29,266 bases of DNA from Nemertoderma westbladi. Lineage: Eukaryota > Xenacoelomorpha > Nemertodermatida > Nemertodermatidae. Positions 19,166 through 28,509 of this stretch are shown here, one piece after another (position 1 is the stretch's first letter; every line of letters begins with the position of its first letter). The stretch lies in the NCBI GenBank assembly GCA_032718475.1, contig JAUCBJ010005933.1, forward strand, positions 1-29,266. The letters are read 5' to 3'. The translations under genes and the position numbers were made by a program. Below the pieces are notes generated by a model. That model worked only from the letters and a program-made list of their open reading frames with translations, ran no database searches and was not told the origin of the DNA.

Positions 19166-20139
19166 TGACGAAGACTGAAGAAGAAATGATAGGCAGCCAA
19201 CCAGGAATTGGACGACGCCAGTGGGCCACTTGCTTTCCTATTTCTCCATCCTCCACTGATGGCCAGACCAATGAATTATTTGCGACGAGAACCATATTTA
19301 ACAGTATGATGTTTTGTTAATGAGTTGGCTGTCGGGACAGTTACAGCACCATGATTGCCAGTCCACAGGGTGAGCTTCTAGTAGGTCCACCACTTGTTGG
19401 TGTCATCTGCAGTTACATTGACTGTAACATGGTCTAACGTGGTAACGTGTTCTAACATTGACTGTAGCAAATTGGCCAGACCATGTCCTGTGCATCTTTG
19501 CCAATACTAAGCTGAAACTACCAACACCAACACTATAAGTTAGCTACTTCATTTAAGATTTATGAGACTTTATTTAATTTGCAAATACTGTCGCATTATT
19601 CCAGGAAAATATTTTATGCAAATTAACACGCCGAGAAACAATAAAGGCTCCTTAACCAACCAACAACACCTATACAAACACAAACATTAAACAGATTTTA
19701 GCTCTAAACATTTTAAATACGGATTATTACACGTTCGTGGGGCCTTCGCGCAGCACGAGGCTAAGTTATCAGATACAGATTCAAATTGAGCAATTCTATC
19801 CCAAAATCGGTACTTAAGAAATTTAAATAAATAAATAAGAAATTTAATCAAACTGCCAATAAGAATAAATCTCTTAATCTGCACCACGCACCCCAAACCA
19901 AAGGAGCACAGAGGATTAATGAAAGGCAGAGGTATTAACAGGAAATTTGTGTTTTAAAAGTAATATATTTTTAGGTGTGGAGGCAACCAAATATGTAAAA
20001 ATTATTAAAACTTACCTTATGCCGATAGTATTGATACTGAAATATTGATTTATAAGGTCAACACCTCAACTTAATTATTTAGCTAATGATTCTAAAGAAT
20101 ATGATTAAATACTCCAGGCAAGGATGTTATTACGTTACG
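19166..20139. other. No gene supported; possible polyadenylation signal at 19638
   Basis: This is unique sequence after array C. AACAATAAAGGCTCC at about 19636, followed by CTTAACCAACCAACAACA, could be a transcript or retroelement 3' end. Upstream, 19415-19475 contains a short imperfect duplication (CATTGACTGTAACATGG / CATTGACTGTAGC). A 69-codon minus frame (19896-19687) has no recognisable content. Confidence 0.35.
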
Positions 20140-20260
20140 TTGCGGTATCTTTTCAGGAATACCGTAGCTCAATATTTTTCCGTAACGTAATAGCTTTTTC
20201 AATACCGTAACGTAATATAACTGTATATTTTTGCCGTAAACCGTAACGTAATAGCGTAAT
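20140..20260. repeat. Short CCGTAACGTAAT repeats, direct and inverted
   Basis: CCGTAACGTAATA occurs three times (about 20181, 20203 and 20240), with an inverted ATTACGTTACG near 20129-20140. It precedes the 80-bp array, whose units also contain CCGTAACC and CATAACGTAACC, so it may be a degenerate edge of that satellite. Confidence 0.6.
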
Positions 20261-20299
20261 ATTTGTTTTATCTACCAAGCAATCATTTTGGAAAAAAAA

Positions 20300-20610
20300 G
20301 ACCGACATACATCGTACAATACTTTACCACATCGTACTAACTGTACCAAACCACCATATACTGTACTGTACCGTAACCATACCGCCATACCTCGTACAAT
20401 AATTTACCATATCGTACTAAACTGTACCAAACCACCATATACTGTACTGTACTGTACCGTAACCATACCGACATACCTCGTACAATAATTTACCATATCG
20501 TACTAAACTGTACCAAACCACCATATACTGTACTGTACTGTACCGTAACCATACCGACATACCTCGTACAATACTTTACCATATCGTACTTTACCAGTAG
20601 TTTACCACCA
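20300..20610 (+). repeat. Minisatellite D block 1, ~80-bp unit
   Basis: The unit reads ACCAAACCACCATATACTGT, ACTGTACCGTACCATACCGA, CATACCTCGTACAATACTTT, ACCATATCGTACTAAACTGT, with length variants. About 3.5 units are present, mostly the CCGTAACC variant. The block is cut at 20610 by a poly-A-tailed insert. Confidence 0.95.
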
Positions 20611-20930
20611 ATATTTTCTCTGCTTTCGGCGGAATGGCACCAGCTGCCCATCAGGTTGTCAAACGAGTGGCAGTCACCGACTCATCGATCCGGTTGGCTA
20701 ATGCGGACTCAGACCCTGGGGTGTTGGCGCAGTTCGGTAGGGTGGGGTAAATACAGTAGTATGCTCCATACACCGTAGAGACGGTTTCTGTGTTGGGGCA
20801 GGCAAAGGATTTCATTTTAAATTTCCCTCCTACATTGGTTGCCTAGTAACGTTGGCTGGTGGTGGGTATTGGTTAACATTAACGTTTTATTATCTATGTG
20901 AATAAATGAGACTTAAAGAGTAAAAAAAAA
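20611..20930 (+). mobile_element. Poly-A-tailed retroposon insert in minisatellite D
   Basis: About 320 bp of unrelated sequence ends in AATAAATGAGACTTAAAGAG and nine A, directly followed by satellite. ACCACCA stands immediately before the insert (20604-20610) and immediately after the A tail (20931-20937), a plausible 7-bp target-site duplication. The AATAAA signal, A tail and flanking duplication are the marks of LINE-mediated retroposition. No protein coding was recognised, so it may be a SINE or a processed non-coding RNA copy. A diverged relative may lie in opposite orientation at 23731. Confidence 0.65.
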
Positions 20931-21490
20931 ACCACCATATACTGTACTGTACCGTAACCATACCGACATACCTCGTACAATAATGTACCATATCGTACTG
21001 AACTGTACCAAACCACCATATACTGTACTGTACCGTACCATACCGACATACCTCGTACAATACTTTACCACATCATACTAAACTACCAAACCACCATATA
21101 CTGTACTGTACCGTACCATACCGACATACCTCGTACAATACTTTACCACATCATACTAAACTGTACCAAACCACCATATACTGTACTGTACCGTAACCAT
21201 ACCGACATACCTCGTACAATATTTTACCATATCGTACTAAACTGTACCAAACCACCATATACTGTACTGTACCGTGACCATACCGACATACCTCGTACAA
21301 TACTTTACCATATCGTACTAAACTGTACCATACCACCATATACCTTACTGTACCGTACCATAACGTAACCATACCGTACCAAACCACCATATACTGTACT
21401 GTACCGTAACTATACCGGCATACTTCGTACAATACTTTACCATATCATACTAAACTGTACCAAACCACCATATATTTTACTGTACCGTAC
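20931..21490 (+). repeat. Minisatellite D block 2
   Basis: About seven units of the 80-bp family, with one compound unit at 21330-21390 that includes the CCATAACGTAACC variant. The block ends at CCGTACCGAC near 21492. Confidence 0.95.
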
Positions 21491-21709
21491 CGACTCTGAG
21501 CCGTAGCCTGGTAGTACAGCGCATGCAGTCGTACAGGCCTACAATAGCTGACCAGTAGGCCTACAACATAAACAACCAACTGTTTTGAATTTCCCCCTTA
21601 CATCCGTATCACTGTACCTCATTGTATAAATCAGATTTGGTGATAGGGTGTAATAGTGCAATTTGAAATCCATTGTATCAACTATGTTATTATACTATCA
21701 TTCTCACCC

Positions 21710-21739
<30 letters not shown>
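21491..21739 (+). mobile_element. Second poly-A-tailed insert in minisatellite D
   Basis: About 250 bp of non-satellite sequence (starting CTCTGAGCCGTAGCC, with two AGGCCTAC palindromes) ends in about 29 A at 21711-21738. Satellite resumes with TATCGTACTATATTG. The long A tail implies a recent retroposition. No polyadenylation signal is obvious and the sequence is not clearly related to the insert at 20611-20930. Confidence 0.5.
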
Positions 21740-21741
<2 letters not shown>

Positions 21742-23730
21742 CGTACTATATTGTACCAAACCATAATATACTGTACTGTACCGTAACCGTACCATACCAT
21801 ACCGACATACCTCGTACAATACTTTACCATATCGTACTAAACTGTACCAAACCACCATATACTGTACCGTACCATAACGTAACCATACCATACCAAACCA
21901 CCATATACTGTACTGTACCGTAACCATACCGGCATACTTCGTACAATACTTTACCATACTGTATCATACTAAACTGTACCAAACCACCATATATTGTACT
22001 GTACCGTACCATACCATACCGACATACCTCGTACAATACTTTACCATATCGTACTAAACTGTACCAAACCACCATATACTGTACTGTACCGTACCATACC
22101 GATATACCTCGTACAATACTTTACCACATCGTACTAAACTGTACCAAACCACCATATACTGTACTGTACCGTACCATACCGACATACCTCGTACAATACT
22201 TTACCACATCGTACTAAACTGTACCAAACCACCATATACTGTACTGTACCGTACCATACCATACCGACATACCTCGTACAATACTTTACCATATCGTACT
22301 AAACTGTACCAAACCACCATATACTGTACTGTACCGTACCATAACGTAACCATACCGTACCAAACCACCATATACTGTACCGTACCATACCATACCGACA
22401 TACCTCGTACAATACTTTACCATATCGTACTAAACTGTACCAAACCACCATATACTGTACCGTACCATACCATACCGACATACCTCGTACAATACTTTAC
22501 CACATCGTACTAAACTGTACCAAACCACCATATACTGTACTGTACCGTACCATACCGACATACCTCGTACAATACTTTACCACATCGTACTAAACTGTAC
22601 CAAACCACCATATACTGTACTGTACCGTACCATAACGTAACCATACCGTACCAAACCACCATATACTGTACCGTACCATACCATACCGACATACCTCGTA
22701 CAATACTTTACCATATCGTACTAAACTGTAACAAACCACCATATACTGTACTGTACCGTACCATACCGACATACCTCGTACAATACTTTACCACATCGTA
22801 CTAAACTGTACCAAACCACCATATACTGTACTGTACCATACCATACCGACATACCTCGTACAATACTTTACCATATCGTACTAAACTGTACCAAACCACC
22901 ATATACTGTACTGTACCGTACCATAACGTAACCATACCGTACCAAACCATCATATATACTGTACCGTACCATACCATACCGACATACCTCGTACAATACT
23001 TTACCATATCGTACTAAACTGTACCAAACCACCATATACTGTACCGTACCATACCATACCGACATACCTCGTACAATACTTTACCATATCGTACTAAACT
23101 GTACCAAACCACCATATACTGTACTGTACCGTACCATACCGACATACCTCGTACAATACTTTACCACATCGTACTAAACTGTACCAAACAACCATATACT
23201 GTACTGTACCGTACCATACCGACATACCTCGTACAATACTTTACCACATCGTACTAAACTGTACCAAACCTCCATATACTGTACTGTACCGTACCATACC
23301 ATACCGACATACCTCGTACAATACTTTACCATATCGTACTAAACTGTACCAAACCACCATATACTGTACTGTACCGTACCATAACGTAACCATACCGTAC
23401 CAAACCACCATATACTGTACCGTACCATACCATACCGACATACCTCGTACAATACTTTACCATATCGTACTAAACTGTACCAAACCACCATATATTGTAC
23501 TGTACCGTACCATACCATCCCGACATACCTCGTACAATACTTTACCATATCGTACTAAACTGTACCAAACCACCATATATTGTACTGTACCGTACCATAC
23601 CATACCGACATACCTCGTACAATACTTTACCATATCGTACTAAACTGTACCAAACCACCATATATTGTACTGTACCGTACCATACCATACCGACATAGCT
23701 CGTACAATACTTTACCATATCGTACTAAAC
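21740..23730 (+). repeat. Minisatellite D block 3, about 25 units with higher-order structure
   Basis: This is the largest block. Besides simple units it has compound units marked by CCATAACGTAACCATACC near 21871, 22340, 22631, 22921 and 23380. The minus-strand translations of 22201-22401 and 23241-23441 are identical, an offset of exactly 1040 bp (13 x 80). The block stops within a unit at CGTACTAAAC, where a poly-T stretch begins. Confidence 0.95.
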
Positions 23731-24133
23731 TTTTTTTTTTTTTTTTACTCAATAGTCTCCATATATTATAATATTAACAAACAATAATTCGAATATAAAA
23801 ACGCACAAAAACAAGTACAAATATAACCCACCACCAGCTGATTCAAACTGTTACCTAGCAACAATACAAACAATACAAATTGGTTCAGTACCCATCACTA
23901 GTCTGCAAGGCGTTCTTAACTAAAGGCCATGCAACCGTGCAGCACTGAAGGCTGACTGGAGGCTGACCACATTAACTGAATTTTACATCTTGGAGTCCCT
24001 CTTTCATCAATTTAAACCTATGCAGCTGGTTCGTAACAATGGAATATCCATTAAAACGTTAAATTGAAATGTGAAATATGGAAAAAATATCGAATATTAA
24101 CAATTTTATAAATGGAAGATAATATCGGTTATA
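23731..24133 (-). mobile_element. Poly-T-headed insert (minus-oriented retroposon)
   Basis: About 17 T directly abut the satellite, so the insert lies in minus orientation. Shortly after come ACTC...TAGTCTC, ACCCACCACCAGC and TTACCTAGCAACAAT. The reverse complement of the insert at 20611-20930 shows the same blocks in the same order (ACTC...AGTCTC, ACCCACCACCAGC, TTACTAGGCAACCAAT). I infer a shared, diverged retroposon family. The far end is unclear; AT-rich flank reaches the Helitron at 24134. Confidence 0.5.
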
Positions 24134-24533
24134 TCTATATATAAATAAAGAGAAGAGTATGTCTGTCTGTTCACGTTTTTCTCCAGAACTACTGACCCCA
24201 GAGGGCTGAAATTTTGTCCACAGGGGTATCATGACCCGGCGGGTAACATAGGCTATGTGGCTTTGGGGTAGGGGGTGTGGCACTGTCTGTCACTATGGCA
24301 ACCGTTGCTATGGGCCATTATTTCGGGTACCAATGATCGTACAGACCTAGGATCAAAACCTACCCCTACTATATCGACCCAGAGCAATTACATGGAATGA
24401 CTTTAAAGACCCTGTTACCATGGCATCCGTTGTCATGGGACGTTATTTCGGGGACTAAAGGGAATTTAAACTGCGAGCGCGATTCTGCCCATCGCGCCGA
24501 GCGGATGCCGGCGAAGCCGGCCATCCCAGCTAG
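24134..24533 (+). mobile_element. Non-autonomous Helitron, 400 bp
   Basis: The 3' end has the canonical Helitron form: a GC-rich hairpin GCCGGC-GAA-GCCGGC (24507-24521), eight bases, then CTAG (24530-24533) followed by T. The 5' end matches TC at 24134-24135 preceded by A, giving insertion between A and T as expected. The body (TATGTCTGTCTGTTCACG, TTTTTCTCCAGAACTACTGA, GGCTGAAATTTTG) resembles widespread invertebrate non-autonomous Helitrons. It encodes no Rep/helicase, so it would depend on an autonomous element elsewhere. The 5' boundary is less certain than the 3' one. Confidence 0.75.
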
Positions 24534-24733
24534 TATTATAATATAACCGAACGTAGCACATGCAAATACATTAAACGATAATTACTAACACGGACCGTAT
24601 ATTATACAGCTATCCACATTATTTATCACATATATTTATTTATAAATTAAGCGTACAGTAGCACAAATGTGATTTAGGTTACCGTAGCACAATTATGCGA
24701 TTTAAGTTAAGTATATAGCACAAATGGAGTTTT
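24534..24733 (-). other. 3' flank of the P-type transposase with TAGCACAA repeats
   Basis: Downstream of the transposase stop (minus strand). On the plus strand three spaced copies of TAGCACAAA/TT occur (about 24659, 24685 and 24717), two of them followed by similar TGTGATTTAGGTTA / TGCGATTTAAGTTA. Subterminal repeats of this kind can be transposase-binding sites in DNA transposons; that role is inference. An AATAAATATATGTG lies on the minus strand near 24640 and could serve polyadenylation. I could not identify a terminal inverted repeat. Confidence 0.45.
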
Positions 24734-25873
24734 CTAGCGAGATTCTGATAATTTTATTTTCTTTTGTGCATTCTCCTTTGTAGATCGTGGAGTTTTTAAT
24801 ATACAATCATTATTTACAAAAATATTAATCAATTTGCGAGTAGATGCGCGAGTTATTTCCAGACAATAGACAGATGACAAATAACAAAAAACGGTTTCTA
24901 GAGATTTTCGGCAAAATTCTGATTTTAAATTTATAAACAACATATAACAATAAAATGTGAATATACAAGTCTTGTCATCTGGTTTCCTTAATCCACCGCG
25001 GTCAAGTCTGTTTAAATATGAGCCATATTTTAAGTAGTATTGTCTATTGTCAGCTGGTATGTCCTCATGAGTTGCACTTATATACCCCGCGATATACACC
25101 AGTGCTTGTTTATTATCATCAGAAATAGAGTCCTCCAGTTCTTCCAAGTTGTCCAGTAATTCGCATTCGTCTTCACTCAATGTAGATGGACAGTTCTCAC
25201 AAACATGTTGTTGATTTCCTTCAACAGTGCTTCCCAATTCTAGCAAAAGTTTGCTAACCAAGATTCTCGACTTTTCCAATGCCTGTTGACAATTAATAAA
25301 GTATGTTCCACCTGATCCTTGACGCAGAACTCCAAACATACTTTCCACATCATCGCTGTTGTGTTCCCCAATCATGACAAAGTCAGCTGTCTCAAGACGT
25401 TTATGGACTAAATCGACAAGACCACGACAGGTATGCGATAAGGCGGTACCAGTATCTTTTGTTAAAGTTCTAAATCTCTCATTGGGTTTCACTGTATTGG
25501 TCATGGAGTCGGCCATATCAGCAATGTCTACCAATGTCTGTAACCGAGGATCGGAATTTAATCGAATAACAGCACGATCTTCGTCTCTTGAACGGATATC
25601 TGCGCCAACTGTGCGAACATTCACAATTCGCCAAAAGAGTATAATTATTTTTAAGAATTCGACAGTTTCTTTCACTTCGTCTTGGTCCACAAGACGAGAA
25701 GACTCGAAGGCCGCAACTGTTTCTACACAGAAAATTCGCAAACATAATCCAACACGCTGTCGTTCGATCAGTTTTGGCCTAACTGCTGCTTCGTTCAATC
25801 TAGAGAGTTTAACTAGTGAGTCCTTCTCCGTTTCATAAAGTTCAACGAGATGTGACCACTTTGCAACTCCAGT
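24734..25873 (-). CDS. P-element-superfamily (THAP9-like) transposase, C-terminal 379 codons
   Basis: The frame is open without a single stop or frameshift from the satellite junction at about 25873 to a TAG at 24734. It opens with VAKWSHLVELYETEKDSLVK and KLIERQRVGLCLRIF, the helical insertion domain of P-type transposases. Then, numbering from the ATG at 26158, NSDDVESMFGVLRQGSGG (267-284) matches the conserved N-x-D-x-x-E-x-x-F-G-x-x-R-Q motif; I take E272 as the last acidic residue of the RNase-H-like DDE site. A CENC pair (320-323), YIAGYIS (355-361) and DRGGLRKPDD (386-395) are further family hallmarks. The N-terminal THAP DNA-binding domain and the first catalytic Asp residues are missing, replaced by satellite. 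It is therefore incapable of transposition alone. The intact frame means a young truncation or selection. Family call from motifs, not a search. Confidence 0.7.
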   Translation of the reverse strand, partial: TGVAKWSHLVELYETEKDSLVKLSRLNEAAVRPKLIERQRVGLCLRIFCVETVAAFESSRLVDQDEVKETVEFLKIIILFWRIVNVRTVGADIRSRDEDRAVIRLNSDPRLQTLVDIADMADSMTNTVKPNERFRTLTKDTGTALSHTCRGLVDLVHKRLETADFVMIGEHNSDDVESMFGVLRQGSGGTYFINCQQALEKSRILVSKLLLELGSTVEGNQQHVCENCPSTLSEDECELLDNLEELEDSISDDNKQALVYIAGYISATHEDIPADNRQYYLKYGSYLNRLDRGGLRKPDDKTCIFTFYCYMLFINLKSEFCRKSLETVFCYLSSVYCLEITRASTRKLINIFVNNDCILKTPRSTKENAQKKIKLSESR

Positions 25874-26174
25874 TTTACCAAACTGTACCAAACCACCATA
25901 TACTGTACCTGCTCTGTACTTTACCGTAACCGTACCATACCGACATACCTCGTACAATACTTCACCATATCGTACTAAACTGTACCAAACCACCATATAC
26001 TGTACTGTACCGTAACCATACCGACATACCTCGTACAATACTTTACCATATCGTACTAAACTGTACCAAACCACCATATACTGTACTGTACCGTAACCAT
26101 ACCGACATACCTCGTACAATACTTTACCATATCGTACTAAACTGTACCATACCGACATACCTCGTACAATACTT
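25874..26174 (+). repeat. Minisatellite D block 4, open in frame with the transposase
   Basis: About four units, the first irregular (CTGTACCTGCTCTGTACTTT). On the minus strand one frame is stop-free and reads repeats of VVWYSLVRYGKVLYEVCRYG (20 residues of a 26-27 residue period). It starts at a real ATG at 26158 and runs straight into the transposase frame, giving a 474-codon ORF whose first 95 or so residues are satellite. This could be chance, since the same minus frame is open across much of the array. The array ends at ACAATACTTTTG near 26174. Confidence 0.9.
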
Positions 26175-27464
26175 TTGTTCGCGCTTTCAGACCTTTGGCA
26201 GTTTAACCCACCAAATCAAGATGTCTTCTAGATATTAAATCAGTTTTTAGTCTATGACAAGTATTTGATTCACTACACTAGTCGAAACCAATCCGTGCGC
26301 GACCATTCACCCGCTGGAGATTCCCGGGAGATTGGGTTCGACGGTTTAATTTTATTGCTATGTAAGCCTAATGTATTATTCGACTGACAGTATTATATAA
26401 TCTCTGACAATATTATTCACCTTCGGGAATATTAACAGTTCCTTTAGGACGTGGCGCTTTATCTATATAAACAGAGTTATGACTTAAACTACTCACAACG
26501 ATATGGCTTAATTATAATTCACATATATGGCGCATTCTTTAGGAATGCTTCTTTAACAGACTCACTCATACACAATGCTGCACAATACTGCACACTAATC
26601 TGCCGATCTTCACTGATTTTAGTCACATATAAAAGGAACACAGACTGGCTCATGTAGGGTCTATCAAATAACATTAGATTCACTTCAAACCACTTTAACA
26701 TAAGTCACAATCGTTTATCTGTAACCTTTCTCTCTTACCTTCGGTATATCAAGAATATTGGGTTTCGGGGTTATTTCTCGTTATTCCAAATATAATTATT
26801 CATCAACCATATTATGAAGAACTGACAGTAAATAGCAGTATAAAACAACAACTGAACACTGATTGTTATGAGTTTGCAATGTTTCAGCAGTCAGGATGTA
26901 TGATCAGTCATCAGTAGTCGTTAGGGTTAAAGGATATATGCCCTTTATAATTAAACCTACTAGTGTAAGACTAAAAAACAGTAAAGCACAAAATACTTCC
27001 AAGCCGTTCTTTCTTTGGCTCAGGACTGAATGTAAACACTGCACATAGGCATTGCGTCATTTCTCGGAAATTTTCTGTACAAGGAGCCACAAAAACGCTC
27101 TAATTGGCTGACTGAACTGAGAGACGCCGTAGAACAAAGGAAATCAACACGTATGAATATCAGCTGTTAACCGTAGTCATAGTAACTACTGTTCAAGAGT
27201 AGCTATCACCCCTTTGCGTCACGAATTGCCATAGAATCATAAAATATGCCTTTCACAGTACACATACGGAGGAAATAGGTCTTAGATCCTCTAAAAACAC
27301 CGATACGGCAATAATACGGTCTCTTACACTTATTAAATCAACTACAGAGTATTTTAATGTAAAAGATAATAAAAATAACGGGGCAATTCAGCAAAGGCTT
27401 TTACACCGCTCCCAGAAAATGGGATTTTCAGTCTATAAAATATAAAAATCACAGTTTCTAAAAC
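26175..27464. other. No gene supported
   Basis: This is unique sequence. GGGTTCGAC near 26334 superficially resembles a tRNA B box, but no A box or cloverleaf fits. TATATAAA lies at about 26464 and an inverted CCAAT (ATTGG) near 27104. Short frames at 26451-26657 (plus) and 26701-26519 (minus) overlap each other and have no recognisable content. No THAP domain or other N-terminal transposase piece was found upstream of the satellite on the minus strand. Confidence 0.4.
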
Positions 27465-27483
27465 CTAAAGATACTCTAAACAG

Positions 27484-27690
27484 TTAGTCTTTCTTGCGCG
27501 GACGGCGTTTACGCAGTTTTTTAAAGCTAGCAAGAGTCCTTTTCTCTTTGGGGGGAACCACTTTACTAGGAGGGCCATAACTCCTGGGTGAAGGGTGCAA
27601 TATGATTGCATTAGAAGGTTTGGGTTTACTGTCGGTGTCTCGTCCATTTCGATATGCTTCTCCTCGAGCTGATTTTCCTCCGCTTGTCAT
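27484..27690 (-). CDS. Unassigned basic 68-residue open frame
   Basis: An ATG at 27690 starts a 68-codon frame to a stop at 27484; the same frame is open upstream to about 27800. The product is rich in Lys, Arg, Pro and Ser, with RSYGPPSKVVPPKEKRTLAS and a C-terminal KKLRKRRPRKKD that could be a nuclear localisation or nucleic-acid-binding tail. I recognise no family. The two other minus frames are also partly open here, including the candidate exon at 27629-27775, so at most one is likely to be used. It may be the end of a spliced gene. Confidence 0.3.
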   Translation of the reverse strand: MTSGGKSARGEAYRNGRDTDSKPKPSNAIILHPSPRSYGPPSKVVPPKEKRTLASFKKLRKRRPRKKD

Positions 27691-27963
27691 GGGATACGTT
27701 CGTCCAAAACTCTCGCAGAGAATAGGGTTTTCTAAGCTTGATATCTCCTTTGAGATTCGAGGTTTCCCAATCGAACTGAGATAAGGCCAATTCGTTTATC
27801 GATTGGACTTACTGTTATAACTTACGTTTATCTGAACAAACGCAGGTTTCTTTTTTGATCTTTGTAGAATAGCGTTTAACTCGTTTCGTACAACGCTCTC
27901 CTTCACCTTGATGAAGGGTTGTATCGCGTCAAACGGGGACGACCATACGGTTGGATAGTGATA
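27626..27963 (-). CDS. Candidate two-exon coding segment around a 50-nt intron
   Basis: On the minus strand, 46 codons are open from 27963 to 27826 (FDAIQPFIKVKESVVRNELN, then AILQRSKKKPAFVQIN). They end at an excellent donor, AAC|GTAAGT. An acceptor, CTTATCTCAG, lies 50 nt on, at 27776. Beyond it 49 more codons are open in the matching phase 0 (FDWETSNLKGDIKLRKPYSL, then REFWTNVSHDKRRK), to a TAA at 27626-27628. Without splicing the frame hits a stop inside the intron, which favours the intron. There is no ATG in the first segment, so upstream exons would be needed. The product matches nothing I know, and the overlapping frame at 27484-27690 is a competitor. Confidence 0.3.
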
Positions 27964-27969
27964 TTAGGT

Positions 27970-28509
27970 GTCCGCGTCATAATCCGGCTAGGTAAGATGG
28001 GCGGCTAGCTAGAAATCACTGTCGGAGTGTTACCGATTAATTGTTAGGGTAGCACTAGATCTTGAACAGTGAATACCGTCCGCGAGGATCCGCGACACCA
28101 CCAGGATCGCAGGTCTGAGGTCCAACTAAGGAATGAGGAGGTTTGACCGAGTATTCCGGGACTCTGATCGTAGGTTTACTCTAGGATCGTTAGAGCCGAG
28201 TGAGCATAGGTGATACGTTAAACAAGTTTCGCTCGAAACTCCAGTAAATATAACGAACACAACTGTGTTTAACACAACGTTTCCGTGGATGTTTATGTCT
28301 TTCCGTTTATTGGCTGGGTCTAGGGCATTTACCGTAATAATACCAAAGACGCACGTCTGGTAGGGGAAACGCGGGTGATATTTATTTGTTGTTACAATGA
28401 TTCTATCAAGAATTCTAAATATACGTTGGAGTTACCGCGTTTATTTGTTTCTTTAGTGTCTTTGCTTTCGAGTCGATTTCGAATAGAATTTTCGCATTCG
28501 AATTTCAGT
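27970..28509 (-). other. CpG-containing region with an ATG-less open frame
   Basis: The minus strand is open for 101 codons between stops at 28432-28434 and 28126-28128 (VFGIITVNALDPANKRKDIN is part of it) but has no ATG. It may be chance. CpG dinucleotides are frequent compared with the AT-rich centre of the window. No RNA gene is seen. Confidence 0.3.

Noticed and set aside
21151-23771. Minus- and plus-strand frames rich in Tyr/Val/Arg/Gly in the 80-bp array
   Set aside because: Repeat-encoded, with many overlapping alternatives and no context. Only the one continuous with the transposase is noted.
25359-25838. 159-codon plus-strand frame within the transposase region
   Set aside because: It is the antisense shadow of the P-type transposase, whose minus-strand frame shows the conserved motifs.
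26285-26345. tRNA gene or tRNA-derived SINE
   Set aside because: GGGTTCGAC resembles a B box, but no A box at the right distance and no cloverleaf could be drawn.
26175-26700. Missing N-terminal THAP exons of the transposase upstream of satellite block 4
   Set aside because: I translated the adjacent minus strand and found no Cys2-Cys-His THAP pattern or other transposase similarity.
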